Of a stretch of 64,000 nt of DNA, positions 1-9,561 are shown piece after piece. Source of the stretch: Halomonas nitroreducens (GTDB taxonomy: Bacteria > Pseudomonadota > Gammaproteobacteria > Pseudomonadales > Halomonadaceae); assembly GCF_003966155.1 (NCBI RefSeq), contig NZ_RXNS01000005.1, forward strand, positions 1 through 64,000. Reading direction: 5' to 3'. Under the pieces are notes generated by a model. It saw only the letters and a program-made list of their open reading frames with translations. It had not been told where the DNA came from and ran no database searches. The position numbers and the translations under genes were made by a program. The first letter of the stretch is position 1; every line of letters starts with the position of its first letter.

Positions 1-77
1 TCCGAAACCTCAGCTTGCCAGAAATCGTGCACCTGAATCCCGAGCGGGTCCCGATGTCACAGGCATCAGGATTTTAA
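1..77 (+). CDS. C-terminal end of an incoming gene, product unknown
   Basis: The first 77 bases read without a stop in one frame and end at TAA (75-77). The tail is RNLSLPEIVHLNPERVPMSQ followed by ASGF. The residue mix looks like real protein, but 25 codons are too few to name a family. It could also be chance read-through. Confidence 0.3.
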   Translation, partial: RNLSLPEIVHLNPERVPMSQASGF

Positions 78-202
78 AGAGCCGAAGTCATTTCATGTGC
101 CAACTATGTTGACAGGCTCCGTCGATGGCGGATGAGCGATGGATGAAACGAACGCCGCCGGGTGATATCGAAGGGAATGCCCTGATCGACAAGGAGACCC
201 GG

Positions 203-919
203 ATGAACGGCAAGCGAATTTTCGACCAGTTGATGCAGCAGGCCAGTGGCAACCGCCGCCAGGGGGGTGTCGACGTGCAGGGCCTGGTAGAAGGCCTGTC
301 GTCCCAGCTCAAGGGAGGGGCTGGTTCGGGCGGGAGTGCTGGCCAGGGAGGCGGTGTCGATATCAAGAGCCTGCTCGGCGGCGGCGCCCTGGGCCTGTTG
401 GTCGGCTCCAAGCGCGGCCGCAAGCTCGGCGGCAAGGCGCTCAAGTACGGCGCCATCGCCGGGGCCGGCATGCTGGCCTGGAAGGCCTGGCAGAATACCC
501 GGGGCGGTGTGTCGGCCGACGACGCCCATGAGGGGCAGCCCATGGAGCGCCTGCAGGGGGAGTCCCAGGAGCAGCGCAGCCTGGCGCTGTTGCAGGCGAT
601 GATCATGGCCGCCCGGGCCGATGGCCATATCGACGAGCGTGAGCGGGCCCGGATCACCGAGCAGATCGATGCCCTCGGCGCCGATGACGACCTGCATGCC
701 TGGGTCGAGCGGCAGCTCAGCGCGCCGCTGGACGCCCTGGCCCTGGCGCGTCAGGCCGACTCGCCCCAGGCAGCCCGGGAAATGTACCTGGTCAGCGTGG
801 CGGTGATCGATGACCAGAACCCCATGGAGCGCGCCTGGCTCGACCAGCTGGCCTCGGGCCTGGAGCTGGACGAGGCCATGAAGCAGGAACTCGAGCGGCA
901 GGCCCTGCCGGCGGCCTAG
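203..919 (+). CDS. DUF533 family protein with TerB-like C-terminal domain
   Basis: The protein has 238 residues. A glycine-rich N-terminal half (about residues 35-95) with a short hydrophobic stretch near KYGAIAGAGMLAWKAW is followed by an acidic helical domain of the TerB/DUF533 type (about 110-235), similar in layout to E. coli YebE. The family is conserved in proteobacteria, is often membrane-associated, and has no firmly established function. The ATG at 203 is chosen because AAGGAG lies at 191-196. An upstream in-frame start at 125 would add a charged leader with no ribosome site. The gene stands alone and converges on the antiporter gene across a terminator. Confidence 0.8.
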   Translation: MNGKRIFDQLMQQASGNRRQGGVDVQGLVEGLSSQLKGGAGSGGSAGQGGGVDIKSLLGGGALGLLVGSKRGRKLGGKALKYGAIAGAGMLAWKAWQNTRGGVSADDAHEGQPMERLQGESQEQRSLALLQAMIMAARADGHIDERERARITEQIDALGADDDLHAWVERQLSAPLDALALARQADSPQAAREMYLVSVAVIDDQNPMERAWLDQLASGLELDEAMKQELERQALPAA

Positions 920-980
920 GACGTGCTGTTCCGGGAGCCTGGCCATTAGCCCGACCCGGCTCGAAGGGGCGCAACAGAAG

Positions 981-1010
981 GGGGCGCCGTGCCGAGCACG
1001 GCGCCCCTTT
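981..1010. terminator. Bidirectional rho-independent terminator
   Basis: A perfect 12-bp stem (981-992 with 996-1007, arm GGGGCGCCGTGC) with a CGA loop is followed by TTT. It sits between the convergent DUF533 and antiporter genes, so it can serve both strands. Confidence 0.8.
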
Positions 1011-1025
1011 GCCTGCAGGCTGCGA

Positions 1026-2474
1026 TCAGCCGGGCTGGACTTCCTGCTGGCGATAGGTGTTGACGTCGTTACGCTCGCCCTCCCGCCAGACAAAGAGGTT
1101 GAACATCGCGTAAATCACGGCGATGACCGGGGTGATCAGCGCCAGGAAGGTCCAGCCCATGTAGTCCCAGGCCGACACGTCCAGCACGCCCATGTAGTAG
1201 GCCCCGCCCAGGCCCCAGGGGACGAGGGGGGAGGTCACGGTGGCGGAATCCTCGCAGGTGCGCGAGCAGACGGACGGCAGGATCTTGAGCTTGCGATAGG
1301 CCGGTACCAGCATGCGGCCCGGAATGATGATGGCGATATACTGACTCGCCGAGAACAGGTTGGTGGCCAGCGAGGACAGCACGTGGGTGATGATCAGGCC
1401 ACGCGCGTTGCTGACCAGCGAGCCCATCTTGTCGAGCAGCACCTCGAGCATGCGCGTCTTTTCCAGCAGCCCGCCGAGGCTGAGACCGATGAAGCCCAGC
1501 GAGATGGTCCACATCATTTCCTGCAGGCCACCCCGGCTGAGCAGGCTGTCCACCGCCTCGATCCCGGTTTCCGACACGTAGCCATAGTTCATGAAGTTCA
1601 TCATGTCGCCGATGGCCACGCCCTGGAGGGCCACTGCCATGGCCGCTCCCACCAGGCTGCCGATGACCATGACGGCCAGTGCACTCACCCGGAGATAGGC
1701 CAGCACCACCACGACCAGCGGCGGCAGGAAGGCCAGCAGGCCGACCGCGTAGTTCTCCTGGATACCCTGAAGGAGTCGGTCGGTCTGTGAGGTGTCGACG
1801 CCGCCGGTGTTGTAGCCCAGGCCGATGACGAAGAACAGCGCCGCCGAAATGATCAGGGCAGGGCCGGTGGTGTAGAACATGGAGCGTATATGGTCGAACA
1901 GGTTGGCTTCGGCGATCCCGGCCGCCAGGTTGGTGGAATCGGAGACGGGCGAGATCTTGTCGCCGAAGATGGCACCGGAGATGACGGCGCCGGCGGTCAT
2001 GGCGGGGGGGATATCCAGACCGGTCCCGATGCCCATGAAGGCGACGCCAAAGGTCGCGGCGGTGGTCCAGGAACTGCCCGTGACCAGCGAGGCGATGGCG
2101 CACACGATCACCGCCGTGAACAGGAAGTAGGCAGGATTGATGAGCTGCAGGCCGTAATACACCAGCGACGGGATGGTGCCCGAGGCGATCCAGCTGGCGA
2201 CGAGCACCCCGACCATCATCAGGATCAACATGGGCAGCATGGCGATTTCGCAGCCATACAGGATGCCCTTCTGGATATCGTGCCAGCTGAAGCCCGACAG
2301 CAGGGCGATGACGGCAGCGACCACGATGGCAAAGATCAGCGAGATATGGGTGACCCAGTCTTCCCCCAGGAGGAAGATCTGGGCAAACATCATGAAGCAG
2401 AGAAAACCGATGCAGCTTGCGGCCCCCAGGAACGAGGGACGTATGGATGAATCGGCGATTGTTGTATGGTGCAA
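1026..2474 (-). CDS. NhaC family Na+/H+ antiporter
   Basis: This inner-membrane protein of about 482 residues has roughly twelve hydrophobic segments. It carries the NhaC-type stretch GSSWTTAATFGVAF and the downstream GDKISPVSDSTNLA motif typical of the family. NhaC proteins exchange Na+ for H+, and some relatives couple to organic anions or amino acids. It is the last gene of the minus-strand run that starts at 10935, 95 bases after the ABC ATPase gene with the start chosen here. A TTG start at 2474 is preferred because GGAGGAG lies six bases before it (2481-2487). A longer frame from TTG 2561 has no clear ribosome site. Its place in an amino acid catabolic operon suggests a role in ion-coupled transport of the substrate or product, which is inference. 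Confidence 0.88.
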   Translation of the reverse strand: MHHTTIADSSIRPSFLGAASCIGFLCFMMFAQIFLLGEDWVTHISLIFAIVVAAVIALLSGFSWHDIQKGILYGCEIAMLPMLILMMVGVLVASWIASGTIPSLVYYGLQLINPAYFLFTAVIVCAIASLVTGSSWTTAATFGVAFMGIGTGLDIPPAMTAGAVISGAIFGDKISPVSDSTNLAAGIAEANLFDHIRSMFYTTGPALIISAALFFVIGLGYNTGGVDTSQTDRLLQGIQENYAVGLLAFLPPLVVVVLAYLRVSALAVMVIGSLVGAAMAVALQGVAIGDMMNFMNYGYVSETGIEAVDSLLSRGGLQEMMWTISLGFIGLSLGGLLEKTRMLEVLLDKMGSLVSNARGLIITHVLSSLATNLFSASQYIAIIIPGRMLVPAYRKLKILPSVCSRTCEDSATVTSPLVPWGLGGAYYMGVLDVSAWDYMGWTFLALITPVIAVIYAMFNLFVWREGERNDVNTYRQQEVQPG

Positions 2475-2569
2475 GTGTTGCTCCTCCGAGAGTGGGGTGT
2501 CACTGGCCGATACCGGCACCGGCGTGAGCGGATCGACGAAGATTCTCTGCTGCTGGGACAAGTGCCGCG

Positions 2570-3349
2570 TCAGGCTTGGGCTCCCAGGTGCTTGCGCAGG
2601 AAGTGTTGGGTGCGTTCCTGGTCGGGGTGGCTGAACAGGTGGTCAGGGGTGTTGGCCTCGACCACCACGCCGCCATCCATGAACATCGCCCAGTCGGACA
2701 CGTCGCGCGCGAAGGCCATCTCGTGGGTGACGATCAGCATGGTCATATGCTCCTCGGCCAGGCCCTTCATGACCCGGTTCACCTCCTCGACCAGTTCGGG
2801 GTCGAGCGCCGAGGTGGCCTCGTCGAAGAGCATCACCTTGGGCTGCATGGCCAGTGCCCGGGCGATGGCCACCCGCTGCTTCTGGCCCCCGGAGAGGGAG
2901 CTGGGGTAGGACTGTGCCTTGTCCGCCAGGCCCACGCGCTCGAGCAGCTCCATGCCCAGCTCACGGGCGTTACTGGCCTTCATGCCCTTGAGCTTTCTGG
3001 GTGCCAGGGTCACGTTTTCCAATGTCGAAAGGTGGGGAAACAGATTGAAGTGCTGAAACACCATGCCCATGTTCTGGCGAATGTGGTTGATGTGCCTCTC
3101 GAAGGCCAGGCCCTTCAGGTCGGGACGATTGACCTGAACGCCATCCAGCAAGATGCTGCCCTCGTCGATCACTTCCAGGTTGTTGATGGAGCGCAGCAGG
3201 GTGCTCTTGCCCGAGCCTGACGGGCCGATGATGGAGATGATCTTGCCGCGGTCGACTCTCAGGTCGATGCCCTTGAGCACTTCCAGGTCTCCGAAGCGTT
3301 TCTTGACTCCCTTGAGCTCGACCATCGGGGGCTCTGTTGACTGTGTCAT
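2570..3349 (-). CDS. Polar amino acid ABC transporter, ATP-binding protein
   Basis: The protein has 259 residues, usual for the GlnQ/HisP family. It shows Walker A (GPSGSGKST), the ABC signature LSGGQKQR, Walker B (VMLFDEAT) and the switch histidine in IVTHEMAF. It powers the two permeases encoded just upstream at 3362-4717. GAGGAC precedes the ATG at 3349. Homologues move polar amino acids such as glutamine, histidine or arginine. The exact substrate cannot be read from the ATPase. Confidence 0.93.
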   Translation of the reverse strand: MTQSTEPPMVELKGVKKRFGDLEVLKGIDLRVDRGKIISIIGPSGSGKSTLLRSINNLEVIDEGSILLDGVQVNRPDLKGLAFERHINHIRQNMGMVFQHFNLFPHLSTLENVTLAPRKLKGMKASNARELGMELLERVGLADKAQSYPSSLSGGQKQRVAIARALAMQPKVMLFDEATSALDPELVEEVNRVMKGLAEEHMTMLIVTHEMAFARDVSDWAMFMDGGVVVEANTPDHLFSHPDQERTQHFLRKHLGAQA

Positions 3350-3361
3350 GTAACGTCCTCG

Positions 3362-4015
3362 TTAGCGGCGATAGGCGGCGCGACGCTCGATTCGCGTCTG
3401 GCCGGCTTCCATCATCAGGTTGATCAGGTAGTAGATGACGGCGATGGTGATGTAGAACTCGAAGGGACGGAAGGTCACGCTGATGGCATATTGCGAGACA
3501 TACACCATCTCGCCGATGCCGATGGCGGAGAGCACCGAGATATCCTTGACCATGATGATCATGTTGTTGCTCAGCTGGGGCAGGGCGCGATAGAAGGCCT
3601 GGGGAAGAATCACATAGAACAGCGTGTTCAGGTGCCCGAAACCCAGCGAGCGCGATGCCTCGTACTGGCCGCTCGATACCGACCTGATAGTGGCAATGAA
3701 GATGTCGGCGTTATAGGCCATGTAGTGAAAGCCCAGGCCCAGAATCCCCACCACGATGGCCGGTATCAGGATCAGCTCGCCGAGGCCGAAGTAAAGAAAG
3801 TAGAGCTGCAGCAGCAGCGGTGTGGTCATGAACAGCCAGATGAAGAAGCGCAGCGGCCAGTTCACCACCTTGCGGGTATACAGTGAGATTACCGCCACGA
3901 TCTGGCCACCAATCACGGACATCACGGCGACGGCCAGACCGATCAGCAAGGTGACGCCGACGCCCTGCAGCAGCGTGGGCAAGTATTCAATGACGGGGCT
4001 GAAGTCGAATTCCAT
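3362..4015 (-). CDS. Polar amino acid ABC transporter, permease
   Basis: This 217-residue inner-membrane protein belongs to the HisM/GlnP family and has about five membrane segments. The coupling loop contains the family EAA-type sequence (QYEASRSLGF then a glycine-containing stretch), which docks on the ATPase. It is paired with a second, different permease at 4061-4717, so the transporter has a heteromeric membrane core. It lies 12 bases before the ATPase gene in the same operon. Confidence 0.92.
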   Translation of the reverse strand: MEFDFSPVIEYLPTLLQGVGVTLLIGLAVAVMSVIGGQIVAVISLYTRKVVNWPLRFFIWLFMTTPLLLQLYFLYFGLGELILIPAIVVGILGLGFHYMAYNADIFIATIRSVSSGQYEASRSLGFGHLNTLFYVILPQAFYRALPQLSNNMIIMVKDISVLSAIGIGEMVYVSQYAISVTFRPFEFYITIAVIYYLINLMMEAGQTRIERRAAYRR

Positions 4016-4060
4016 GGGGCTATCCTGGTTGTTGTGGCCCGGTAAGGCGCCCGGTAAGGG

Positions 4061-4717
4061 TTACAGGAAGGCGTAGCGTGTCGCCCGGCGATAGAGGAAC
4101 TCCACGATGCCCATGACCGCATAGATGATGACGATGTACATCAGGGCGCTGAGCGTGAAGACTTCCAGGGGCTTGTAGGTGGAGCCAATCAGCCGCTGGG
4201 CCTGATAGGTCAGCTCGATCACCGAGATGATCGATACCAGCGAGGAGTTCTTGACCAGAATGATGGCCAGCACGCCGATCGAGCGGATCATCAGACCGGC
4301 GGCCTGGGGCAGGATGATATGCTGCAGGGTTTCCAAGCGACCGAAGCCCAGGGAGCGCGACGCCTCGTTCTGGCCACTGTCCACCGACTCGATGGCGCCA
4401 CGAATCGCTTCGCTCATGTAGGCCCCGATATTGAAGGCGCCGACCACCACACCACAGGTGAAGGGGTCCAGGCGCAGGCCGACGGCAGGCCCGCCGTAGA
4501 AGACCAGCAACAGCTGCACGAAATAGGGCGTGCCACGCACCACGCTGATATAGGCACGAGCCAGCCAGCGAACGGGCGGGATTCGCGAGGTGCGCATAGC
4601 CACCAGCGCCGAGGCGATAAAGAAACCGAAGAACAGGGCGCGTGCGGAGATGTCCACGGTCACCCACGCCGCCTTCACCAGCAGCGGCGTGATCTCGATC
4701 ATCAGATTGATGTCCAT
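4061..4717 (-). CDS. Polar amino acid ABC transporter, permease
   Basis: This 218-residue HisQ/HisM-type permease has several membrane segments and the coupling-loop motif QNEASRSLGF at about residue 110. It is the first permease of the importer, between the binding-protein gene (ends 4794) and the second permease (starts 4015). AAGGGATC precedes the ATG. Substrate specificity lies with the binding protein. Confidence 0.92.
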   Translation of the reverse strand: MDINLMIEITPLLVKAAWVTVDISARALFFGFFIASALVAMRTSRIPPVRWLARAYISVVRGTPYFVQLLLVFYGGPAVGLRLDPFTCGVVVGAFNIGAYMSEAIRGAIESVDSGQNEASRSLGFGRLETLQHIILPQAAGLMIRSIGVLAIILVKNSSLVSIISVIELTYQAQRLIGSTYKPLEVFTLSALMYIVIIYAVMGIVEFLYRRATRYAFL

Positions 4718-4793
4718 GATCCCTTCTATCCTGTTGTCGTATTGTCAGGAAGGGTGGGGGCAGCAGGGCCTGTGCCCTGCTGTGTCGATCCCA

Positions 4794-5597
4794 TCAGTTG
4801 AATTCGACCCCTGGGCCGATCCACTTGTCGACGATCTCCTGGTAGGTGCCATCCGCCCGGATCTCGGCCAGCGCCTCGTTGAGCGCCTCCTTGAGCTGCG
4901 GTGAACCTTTCTGGACAGCGATGGCAGCGGGGAAGCGAGGCAGGTCGCCCACATCGACCTGCTTGATGGCGATATCGTCCTCGTTGAGCGCGACATAGAC
5001 GGGAATGTCATCGGCGACCATGACGTCGATGCGACCGGTGGTGAGGGCATTGAGCATGTCGGGCAGCCCCTGGAAGGTCTGGTTGCGCCACCTCCCCTCG
5101 GCGTGCTCGGTAGCCCACTGGTTGCCGGTCTCGCCGAGTGTCGAGCCCACTCGCTTGCCCTCGAAGTCATCGATGCTGCTGACGTCATCGGTCTCTTCCT
5201 GCACCCAGATGGAGAGTCCCGAGCGGTAGTAGGGGTCGGTAAAGTCGACGGCCTTCCGGCGCTCCTCGGTAGCGCTCATGCTGCAGATGCAGGCATCGAA
5301 ACGGCCGCCTGCCAGGGCGGCGACGATGCCGTTCCAGGGCGATGTCTGGATATTGACCTCGACGCCCATCTTTTCCGCCAGTGCCTTGGCGATATCCACA
5401 TCGAAGCCAACCAGGTTGCCGCCCGTATCGACGTAGCTGAAGGGCGGGTAGGCGCCGGAATTGGCGACCTGGAAGACGTCACCCTGGATCTCGGGAAGAT
5501 CCCGGGCCTGGGCCGGCAAGCTGGCCAGGGATAGGGCGCCGAGCAGCGTCAGGGCGCCGATGAAGGGACGATGGAAAGGCTTGTTGTGCTTTGTCAT
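4794..5597 (-). CDS. Periplasmic amino acid-binding protein of ABC transporter
   Basis: The protein has 267 residues with a cleavable signal peptide (hydrophobic core then SLPAQA, cleavage near residue 31). It belongs to the family 3 solute-binding proteins: the lobe sequences YPPFSYVD, LVGFDVDIAKALA and DFTDPYYRSG are typical. It captures a polar amino acid-like ligand in the periplasm for the two downstream permeases. A 155-base gap separates it from the thiolase gene upstream, and its AT-rich part just before this start may hold an internal promoter. The ligand is inferred to be the substrate of the upstream enzymes. Confidence 0.92.
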   Translation of the reverse strand: MTKHNKPFHRPFIGALTLLGALSLASLPAQARDLPEIQGDVFQVANSGAYPPFSYVDTGGNLVGFDVDIAKALAEKMGVEVNIQTSPWNGIVAALAGGRFDACICSMSATEERRKAVDFTDPYYRSGLSIWVQEETDDVSSIDDFEGKRVGSTLGETGNQWATEHAEGRWRNQTFQGLPDMLNALTTGRIDVMVADDIPVYVALNEDDIAIKQVDVGDLPRFPAAIAVQKGSPQLKEALNEALAEIRADGTYQEIVDKWIGPGVEFN

Positions 5598-5752
5598 GTC
5601 AATGCCTGCTTGTTATGGGTTTGGCGTTATGAGTTTAGATTATGAATTTATGGGCCTGCAGGGTTCCGTTTTCGACGTTGACGATGCGTCGTGCGGCAAT
5701 CACCTCCTGGTGGTGGTTCAGGGGGAGCGTTGCAGGTCGTTGCCTGCGCGAG

Positions 5753-6931
5753 TCATGCACGTTCGAGCAGCAGGGCGATGCCCTGGCCGCCGCCGATGCA
5801 GGCGGCGGCACAGCCGTAGCGTCCCTGCCGGTGCTGCAGCGTGCGGGCCAGGGTCCCGGCCAGGCGGATGCCGGTGGCGCCCAGGGGATGGCCCAGCGCC
5901 AGGGCGCCGCCGAAGACATTCACGCGCTCGGGATCCAGGCTCAGGGCCTCCATGGCATAGAGCGGCACGGCGCTGAAGGCCTCGTTGATCTCCCAGGCAT
6001 CGATGTCGTCGATGCCCAGGCCGGTGATGCCCAGCACCCGCTCGATGGCCGCCGCCGCGCCGGCGCCCATGCGCTCCGGTGGCACGCCGCAGTCGACCAC
6101 CTCGACCACCCGTGCCAGGGGCGAGAGGCCGTGGCGAACCAGGGTCGGCTCGGACATCACCAGCGCCGCGCCGGCACCGGAGGTCAGCGGTGAGCTGTTG
6201 CCGGCGGTGACCCGGCCGCGCTCCATGAAGGCCGGGTCGAGGTCGGCCAGGCGTTTCAGGGTGGTGTCGGGGCGGATATTGGCGTCGCGTGCGACCACCT
6301 CGCCGGCCGGGTTGACCAGGGCCAGGCGCTCGCCATCGAACCAGCCATCCCGCTCGGCCCGGGCGGCCCGCTGGTGAGAGCGCAGGGCGAAGGCGTCCAT
6401 GGCCTCCCGGCTGATGCCGCTTTCCCGGGCCAGTCGCTCGGCGGTCAGCCCCATGTTCATGGCCACGGTCAGGTCCAGTTCGTCGGTGCCCTGGAGGGCC
6501 TCGGGGACCGTCAGCACGCCTTCCTGGAACAGGCTCGGGCCCATCGGCACCCGTGACATGTTCTCGAAGCCGCCGGCCACGCCGGCCTGGATGGCGCCGG
6601 CCTGGACCTCGCGCACCGTGCCGCGCAGGGCCGCCAGGCTCGAGCCGCACTGCTGGTCGATCTGCCGCGAGGCGCAGCCAAGCCCCAGCCGGGAAAGCCA
6701 CTGGGGATAGCGTCCGCCGAAGCTCCACTGCTCCTTGACCGGCAGCGCGCAGCCGACGCTGAGGTCCTCGATGAGGTCGCCCTCGATCCCGCGACGGGTC
6801 AGCAGGGCGTCGATCACCTGGGCCAGCAGGGCGTCGCCGCGCTGGCCCGACCAGGCATCGACCTCGGGCTTGCGGGGGTGGGCGCGGGTGTAGGCGCTAC
6901 GGGCGAAGTCGACGAGGTAGGCAGCGTTCAT
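5753..6931 (-). CDS. Acetyl-CoA acetyltransferase family protein (thiolase)
   Basis: This 392-residue thiolase has the nucleophilic cysteine at about residue 95 (IDQQCGSSLAAL), the INEAF and GHPLGATG motifs, and the second catalytic cysteine in CAAACIGGGQG. It should cleave a beta-ketoacyl-CoA with CoA, the last step of the operon's proposed route. The start at 6931 has AAGGAG and overlaps the deacylase stop by four bases (ATGA), indicating translational coupling. A longer frame from 7027 is not supported. Confidence 0.92.
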   Translation of the reverse strand: MNAAYLVDFARSAYTRAHPRKPEVDAWSGQRGDALLAQVIDALLTRRGIEGDLIEDLSVGCALPVKEQWSFGGRYPQWLSRLGLGCASRQIDQQCGSSLAALRGTVREVQAGAIQAGVAGGFENMSRVPMGPSLFQEGVLTVPEALQGTDELDLTVAMNMGLTAERLARESGISREAMDAFALRSHQRAARAERDGWFDGERLALVNPAGEVVARDANIRPDTTLKRLADLDPAFMERGRVTAGNSSPLTSGAGAALVMSEPTLVRHGLSPLARVVEVVDCGVPPERMGAGAAAAIERVLGITGLGIDDIDAWEINEAFSAVPLYAMEALSLDPERVNVFGGALALGHPLGATGIRLAGTLARTLQHRQGRYGCAAACIGGGQGIALLLERA

Positions 6932-8211
6932 GAGGGGCTCCTTGGGGTGACATCGCCGTTGGCCCAGCGACTGATGAACAGCGCGTAGGTGGTCAGCACC
7001 CGGCGGATGGAGTCGATCTCGACACATTCGTCGACCCCATGGATGCGCTGGGCGACCGGGCCATAGCAGGTGCCGTTGATGCCTCCGGACACATGGAAGG
7101 CGCGCAGGTCGGTGGTGCAGGTCGACAGGTAGTGGGCCGGCGGTTCGCCCACCAGGTCCTCGTGGCAGCGCGACAGCAGGCGGATGCCGGGGGTCTCCAG
7201 ATCGACCAGGTGGCCTTCGGAGCGGAAGCCATGGAACTCGACCCGGGGCGCGGGCGAGCCGTCGTGCATGGCCTGGTGGTGGTCGGCGATGACCTCGCGG
7301 ACGCGCGCCATGACCTCATCGGGCGTCATGCCCGGCGGGAAGCCGACCCGCCCTTCGAGGATGGCGTGGGCCGGCACGCTGGAGGCCCAGTTGCCGCCCT
7401 CGATCTTGCCGATGCTGAGGTTGAAGGGGCGGTCCAGGGCCGCGTAGGGCGCGGGGCGGGGCAGGGCATTGATCTCGGCTTCCAGCGCCTTGAACGCCGG
7501 CATGTAGCTCTGCAGCGTCTCGATGGCATTGCTGCCGGCGCGGGTGTCGAGCACGTGGGCCGGCACGCCATCGATGCGCATGCGAAACCACAGCACGCCC
7601 ACCTGGCCGCTGTAGATCTGCGCCCCGAAGGGCTCGGGGATCAGCACGAAGTCCCCGCTGTAGCCCTGGTGCAAGCAGGCCAGGGCGCCGTTGCCGGTGC
7701 ACTCCTCCTCGATCACGGTCTGCAGGGTCAGCGGGAAGTCGATCGCTACGCCGGCCTGGCGGACGGCCTGCACGGCCATCACCATGGCGGCGATGCCGGC
7801 CTTCATGTCCCCGGCGCCTCGGCCATACAGCCAGCCATCCTGCTCCCAGGGTTCCCAGGGAGGCCGCGACCACATGTCGGTGGGTTCGGCCGGCACCACG
7901 TCCAGATGGCCGTTGAGCACCAGGTGGGGCTTCTCGGAGGCGGGGTTGAGTCGGCTGACCAGGTTGTAGCGCCCCTCGCTCGACCACTCGGTCGGCGCCC
8001 GGTGGGGATGGTCGGCGAAGCCCGGCGCATCGAGGGCTACGCGCTCCGCCGGCAGGTCCAGGCGCTCGAACCAGCGCTCCATGGTGTCGAGCGCCCCCCG
8101 CTCCTGGCCCAGCACGCTGTAGCCGCGCACCAGGTCCCGGGTCAGCGCCAGGGTGTCAGCCATCAGTGCCTCGCAGCGCGTGAGGATGCGTTTCTCGGTG
8201 GCATCCAGCAT
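6928..8211 (-). CDS. M20 family deacylase (ArgE/DapE type)
   Basis: This 427-residue zinc hydrolase has the family metal sites: NGHLDVVPAEP (His, Asp), GRGAGDMKAG (bridging Asp), IEEECTGNG (catalytic Glu pair), a PEP glutamate region, and a C-terminal His in QRIHGVDECV. Relatives remove acyl groups from amino acid nitrogen, for example acetylornithine or succinyl-diaminopimelate. Here it overlaps the CoA-transferase beta gene by one base (TGATG) and the thiolase by four, so it belongs to the pathway rather than to arginine or lysine synthesis. The substrate is inferred to be an N-acyl amino acid. Confidence 0.9.
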   Translation of the reverse strand: MLDATEKRILTRCEALMADTLALTRDLVRGYSVLGQERGALDTMERWFERLDLPAERVALDAPGFADHPHRAPTEWSSEGRYNLVSRLNPASEKPHLVLNGHLDVVPAEPTDMWSRPPWEPWEQDGWLYGRGAGDMKAGIAAMVMAVQAVRQAGVAIDFPLTLQTVIEEECTGNGALACLHQGYSGDFVLIPEPFGAQIYSGQVGVLWFRMRIDGVPAHVLDTRAGSNAIETLQSYMPAFKALEAEINALPRPAPYAALDRPFNLSIGKIEGGNWASSVPAHAILEGRVGFPPGMTPDEVMARVREVIADHHQAMHDGSPAPRVEFHGFRSEGHLVDLETPGIRLLSRCHEDLVGEPPAHYLSTCTTDLRAFHVSGGINGTCYGPVAQRIHGVDECVEIDSIRRVLTTYALFISRWANGDVTPRSPS

Positions 8212-8864
8212 CAGAACCTCCCCAGCCGCGGCTCGTCGATGATCAATTCGGCCTCGGTGGCCGCCCGCAGCGTCGCCACGTCGAGTCCCTCGGCGATGTC
8301 CATCACCTCGAGGCCGGCGTCGGTCACCTGCATCACCGCCTTCTCGGTGATGATCCGCGAGACGCAGCGCGGTGCCGTCAGCGGCAGCCGGCAGTGCTTG
8401 AGGATCTTGGGATTGCCGTGCTTGTCGTTGTGCGAGCAGAGTACCACCAGCTTGTCGACCTTCTGGGCGAGTTCCATGGCCCCGCCGATGCCGGGGGAGA
8501 ACTTGCCGGGGATCTTCCAGTTGGCCAGGTTGCCTTGCTGGTCGACCTCGAAGGCGCCCATGAAGGTGACGTCCACACGGCGGCGGCGAATCATCGCGAA
8601 GGAGAGCGCACTGTCGAAGACACTGGCGCCAGGGCGCGTGTCGATGTAGGCCCCGCCCGAATCGATCATCTCGAGATCGGGCTCGCCGCCGGGGGCGAGG
8701 GGCTGGCAGCCCAGCACGCCATTCTCGGAGTGCACCAGCACTTCCATCTCCGGTGTCAGGTAATCGAACAGCCGGGTGGGCAGACCGATGCCGAGGTTGA
8801 CGATCTGGCCGGGCACCACCTCCCGGGCGGCGCGGGCGAGCATCCTTTCCTGATCAGACGACAT
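8211..8864 (-). CDS. 3-oxoacid CoA-transferase, subunit B
   Basis: This 217-residue CoA-transferase beta subunit has the N-terminal GQIVNLGIGLPTRL motif and the catalytic glutamate in the SENGVLG motif at about residue 50. With subunit A it moves CoA onto a short-chain 3-oxoacid. The ATG at 8864 has GGGGAGG and overlaps the end of subunit A by 11 bases. The longer frame from 8897 lacks a ribosome site. The pair resembles AtoDA, ScoAB and DhcAB. Sequence alone does not fix the acceptor acid. Confidence 0.92.
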   Translation of the reverse strand: MSSDQERMLARAAREVVPGQIVNLGIGLPTRLFDYLTPEMEVLVHSENGVLGCQPLAPGGEPDLEMIDSGGAYIDTRPGASVFDSALSFAMIRRRRVDVTFMGAFEVDQQGNLANWKIPGKFSPGIGGAMELAQKVDKLVVLCSHNDKHGNPKILKHCRLPLTAPRCVSRIITEKAVMQVTDAGLEVMDIAEGLDVATLRAATEAELIIDEPRLGRF

Positions 8865-9555
8865 GGGTTCGCCTCCCCTGCTCGCTGGTGGTTTCATCGA
8901 CCCGCACGACCTGGCTCACGAAGGCACAGGGTGTTTGGATCGTCTCGGGCGCCAGGTGACCGGGGGCCTCGACCCGGAAAGCCTGGGCGATGACCCGGTC
9001 GGCTGCCATGGCCATCAGCGGATTGAAGTTGATGGCGGTGCCGCGGTAGACGAGGTTGCCGTAGGCATCGGCCAGATCGGCGTGGACCAGGGCGAAGTCG
9101 GCGTGGATGGCCGGCTCGATCGCCCAGCGTTGGCCGTCGCACTCGATCTCGCGGCGCGCGGCGGCGATCTCGGTGTCCAGCCCGATGTCGGTCAAAAAGC
9201 CGTAGTGACCGGCGCCGGCGCAGCGGATCTTCTCGGCCAGCAGGCCCTGGGGGTGGATCTCGACGGCCAGGCGGCCCCGATTCATCTCCTCGATGGCCAC
9301 CCGGTTGAGACCGATGTGCGAGGTGATCAGCCGGTCGACCCGACCCGCACGGATCAGCCGGCCGATGCCGATATCCGGCTCGTTGGCGTCATTCTTGATC
9401 AGCGTCAGGTGCTTCTGTCCCTGGGCCAGCAACTCGTCGAGCAGGGCGAAGGGCGTGCCCGGCGAGCCGAAGCCGCCGACCATGATCGAGGCGCCGTCGG
9501 GGATGCCGGCAATGGCCGTCTCGAGGGTCGTGTGCTTGCGGTTGAGCAGTGTCAT
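8854..9555 (-). CDS. 3-oxoacid CoA-transferase, subunit A
   Basis: This 233-residue alpha subunit has the SIMVGGFGSPGTP glycine-rich motif near residue 20 and the later VYRGTAINFNP segment typical of the family. It forms the CoA-transferase with the overlapping downstream gene. It lies six bases after the aminotransferase stop, inside the coupled operon, and would activate the keto acid made by that enzyme. Confidence 0.92.
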   Translation of the reverse strand: MTLLNRKHTTLETAIAGIPDGASIMVGGFGSPGTPFALLDELLAQGQKHLTLIKNDANEPDIGIGRLIRAGRVDRLITSHIGLNRVAIEEMNRGRLAVEIHPQGLLAEKIRCAGAGHYGFLTDIGLDTEIAAARREIECDGQRWAIEPAIHADFALVHADLADAYGNLVYRGTAINFNPLMAMAADRVIAQAFRVEAPGHLAPETIQTPCAFVSQVVRVDETTSEQGRRTHVV

Positions 9556-9561
9556 GAGGTC

